This document shows positions 62,168 to 64,000 of a stretch of 64,000 nucleotides of DNA, one piece after another. Position numbers and translations under genes: made by a program. How positions within the stretch are numbered: position 1 is the stretch's first letter; each line of letters opens with the position of its first letter. Below the pieces are notes generated by a model, which saw only the letters and a program-made list of their open reading frames with translations, had not been told where the DNA came from and did not search any database. Source of the DNA: Mesorhizobium sp. WSM4904 (GTDB lineage: Bacteria; Pseudomonadota; Alphaproteobacteria; Rhizobiales; Rhizobiaceae); the NCBI RefSeq assembly GCF_029674545.1, contig NZ_CP121354.1, positions 6,023,001 to 6,087,000 of the forward strand. Reading direction: 5' to 3'.

Positions 62168-62985
62168 TGCAGGTCGGGGTGTTCGCCAAGACCTTTCCAG
62201 GCAGCGAACCGGCCGGCGTGCTTGGCGCCGTGCGCGACGCGGGTTTCGCGGTCACCCAGTTCAATCTTGCCTGCGCCGGCCTGCCGTCGATGCCGGACGC
62301 GGTTTCCAACGCTGCGATCGACGCCATCGATGCCGCTGCCAAGGCTACCGGCATCGGCCTCGTTGCGCTGTCAGGCACCTACAACATGGCGCATCCGGAC
62401 AGCCGCGTGCGCGGCGACCGGCTGCGGCGGCTGGCGGTTGTCATCGAGACTGCAGCCCGGCTGTCCGTCCCACTCGTCACGCTCTGCACCGGAACGCGCA
62501 ACACCCAAGACCAGTGGGCGCATCATCCCGACAATGCCGATCCCTCGGCCTGGGCCGACATGGCGCGCGAGATGGCAAAGGCGCTTCAGCTTGCCGAGCG
62601 TCACGGAGTCGATCTCGGCATCGAGCCGGAGCAGGCCAACATCGTCACCTCGGCCGACGACGCCGTGCGGCTGATCGCCGAGATGGGCTCGAAGCGGCTG
62701 CGGATCGTGCTCGATCCCGCCAATCTGTTCGAGCGGGCGAATGCAGATGAGGCACGCGCGATCGTCGCCGCAGCGGTCGAGCGCACAGCGGGTCATGTCT
62801 CCCTGGCGCACGCCAAGGATCGCTTCGCCGACGGGCGCTTCGCCACGGCCGGACAAGGCATCGTCGACTTCCCCGACTTCATTGCTCGCCTGAAAGCCGC
62901 AGGCTTCGACGGGCCGCTGGTGACGCACGGGCTCTCCGCCGAGGAAGCGCCAGGCGTTGCCTGTTTCCTCAAAGGCCTGGCGTGA
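62167..62985 (+). CDS. Sugar phosphate isomerase/epimerase (TIM barrel)
   Basis: A 272-aa barrel of the AP-endonuclease-2/xylose-isomerase-like family. LGIEPEQAN, IVLDPANLF and HVSLAHAKD are the metal-site strands. It is only distantly similar to the barrel protein at 60264, so they probably catalyse different steps. Start ATG overlaps the Gfo stop and its own stop overlaps the next start, indicating tight coupling. Confidence 0.87.
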   Translation: MQVGVFAKTFPGSEPAGVLGAVRDAGFAVTQFNLACAGLPSMPDAVSNAAIDAIDAAAKATGIGLVALSGTYNMAHPDSRVRGDRLRRLAVVIETAARLSVPLVTLCTGTRNTQDQWAHHPDNADPSAWADMAREMAKALQLAERHGVDLGIEPEQANIVTSADDAVRLIAEMGSKRLRIVLDPANLFERANADEARAIVAAAVERTAGHVSLAHAKDRFADGRFATAGQGIVDFPDFIARLKAAGFDGPLVTHGLSAEEAPGVACFLKGLA

Positions 62986-63803
62986 TGGGCACGCTGCTCC
63001 ACGACGGCGCCACGCTCCGCGTTACCGATACGGGCGAAGGCCTGGGGATCGTCTTCCAGCACGGGCTGGGCGGCGGCGAGGCGCAAGTCGCCCAGACTTT
63101 TCCCGCCGGCTTCCGCCGCATCACGCTGGAATGCCGTGGCCATGGCGGCTCCGATCTCGGCAAGCGGCGGCCCTTCTCGTTCCAAATGTTCGCCGATGAC
63201 GTTCTGGCCGCAGCCGACCAAGCCGGCCTGGACCGCTTCATTGCCGGCGGCGTCTCGATGGGCGCGGCGATCGCGCTGCGTCTCGCCTGCTGTCATCCGC
63301 GGCGCGTCGCCGGCCTGATCCTGGTGCGGCCGGCCTGGACGTTTTCGCCGGCGCCGCAGAACATGCGGCCGATTGCCGAGGTCGCCGAGCTCATCCTCGC
63401 ACACGGGGCCGACAAGGGGCGGACGATCTTCGCGCAGTCCGAGACCGCAGCGCGGCTCTATCGCGAGGCGCCCGACAATCTTTCCTCGCTGCTCGGCTAT
63501 TTCGACCGGCCCGACGCCGGTGCATTCGCGCAAGTGCTGGCCAACATCGCCGCCGACGGGCCAGGAGTTTCCGAGCGCGACGCCGCAACGCTCGACATTC
63601 CGGTACTCGTCATCGGCAACGAAGTCGATGCCGTCCATCCGCTGTCGACGGCCTATGCACTGGCTGCGGCGATACCCAAGGCGATCTTCGCCGAGATCAC
63701 GCCCAAGGCGCGCGACAGCGTGAAGCATTTCGCCGAGCTGCACGAGCAGATCAGTTCCTTCCTCCAGTCCCACTCGAATATCCGGAGTCCCATTCCGTCA
63801 TGA
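62985..63803 (+). CDS. Alpha/beta hydrolase
   Basis: A 272-aa hydrolase with oxyanion-hole region FQHGLGGG (25-32), nucleophile Ser91 in GGVSMGAA, Asp in IGNEVDAVHP and His in DSVKHFAEL. No signal peptide. In the operon it may open a lactone formed by the dehydrogenases or cleave an ester; this is inference. TGATG overlap with the preceding gene, ATGA overlap with the next. Confidence 0.87.
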   Translation: MGTLLHDGATLRVTDTGEGLGIVFQHGLGGGEAQVAQTFPAGFRRITLECRGHGGSDLGKRRPFSFQMFADDVLAAADQAGLDRFIAGGVSMGAAIALRLACCHPRRVAGLILVRPAWTFSPAPQNMRPIAEVAELILAHGADKGRTIFAQSETAARLYREAPDNLSSLLGYFDRPDAGAFAQVLANIAADGPGVSERDAATLDIPVLVIGNEVDAVHPLSTAYALAAAIPKAIFAEITPKARDSVKHFAELHEQISSFLQSHSNIRSPIPS

Positions 63804-64000
63804 CCGCCAAGCCCCTCTCCGGACCCGCGGCAATAGCCGCATTGCCGCGCAACCGGCTTATCGGCGAGTTTTCGCTGTGGTCGGCGGATCTCGCCAATAT
63901 GGAGCGCGACCTTAAGCGCATCGAAGCCTATGCCGACCTGCACCACATCGACGTTGCGGACGCACGCTTCACCCCCGGCTTCCTGTTCTTTCCCGACCTG
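63800..64000 (+). CDS. Ribulose-phosphate 3-epimerase-like protein, 5' part only
   Basis: The first 67 codons before the window ends. IGEFSLWSADLANMERDLKRIE and LHHIDVADARFTPGFLF (shown in part) match the N-terminal strands of pentose-5-phosphate 3-epimerases, where HIDVMDG carries a metal-ligand His and the catalytic Asp. Starts within the hydrolase stop (ATGA). As part of the operon it could act on a modified pentose phosphate. Confidence 0.8.
   Translation, partial: MTAKPLSGPAAIAALPRNRLIGEFSLWSADLANMERDLKRIEAYADLHHIDVADARFTPGFLFFPDL

Overview
The window is GC-rich chromosomal DNA of a Rhizobiales alphaproteobacterium, most probably a Mesorhizobium or close relative. The evidence is the density of sugar and amino-acid ABC transporters, a type II lumazine synthase (RibH2) of the Brucella/Mesorhizobium kind behind an FMN riboswitch, RIME-like intergenic palindromes, frequent TTG starts and many ATGA-type overlaps. 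No rRNA, tRNA, CRISPR array or replication origin was seen.

Layout. 1-3.1 kb: the end of an aldolase/SDR fusion, then a C39-like cysteine peptidase and a stand-alone D-Ala-D-Ala ligase. 3.4-9.6 kb: a ribose-type ABC transporter divergent from mtnK-mtnA. They share one symmetric operator/promoter region and together look like a methylthioribose uptake and salvage unit. 9.6-12.4 kb: an IS4-family and an IS481-family element inserted side by side in one RIME-like palindrome, just upstream of the ribH2 promoter. 12.4-14.3 kb: FMN riboswitch, ribH2, class II fructose-bisphosphate aldolase. 14.4-21.0 kb: a LacI-controlled operon with a CUT1 sugar ABC transporter and a GH63-like glycosidase. 21.2-22.2 kb: a one-helix small protein and an MgtC-family protein.

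22.2-29.7 kb: a tight five-gene operon, SWIM zinc finger - DUF5691 - MoxR-type AAA ATPase - DUF5682 - VWA protein. It has no established function and is the best candidate for an undescribed system. It is followed by a deletion scar in which 5'-truncated livF and iclR remnants meet head to head. 30.6-36.7 kb: small enzymes (VOC, YciI-like, GST, quinone oxidoreductase with its LysR, an orphan membrane protein), then hpaR beside a decayed hpaH. 37.0-40.9 kb: an isopenicillin-N-synthase-like oxygenase and metNIQ. 41.1-44.1 kb: an unusual operon of a family 3 binding protein, a DAACS-type secondary symporter and an Asp/Glu racemase. 44.3-49.0 kb: an atypical SDR, anmK, GNAT, MFS with a divergent AsnC regulator, EthD.

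49.1-52.6 kb: a GatZ-like protein and a PfkB kinase, probably a tagatose-6-phosphate branch, with a divergent LacI regulator. 52.6-64 kb: a Gfo/Idh/MocA gene divergent from a long operon that runs off the end (class I aldolase, PfkB kinase, CUT1 transporter, two TIM-barrel isomerases, a second Gfo/Idh/MocA enzyme, an alpha/beta hydrolase and a pentose-5-phosphate epimerase-like gene). This encodes a complete but unassigned carbohydrate catabolic route. Overall the window reads as the catabolic repertoire of a plant- or soil-associated bacterium, with several scars of gene loss and IS insertion.
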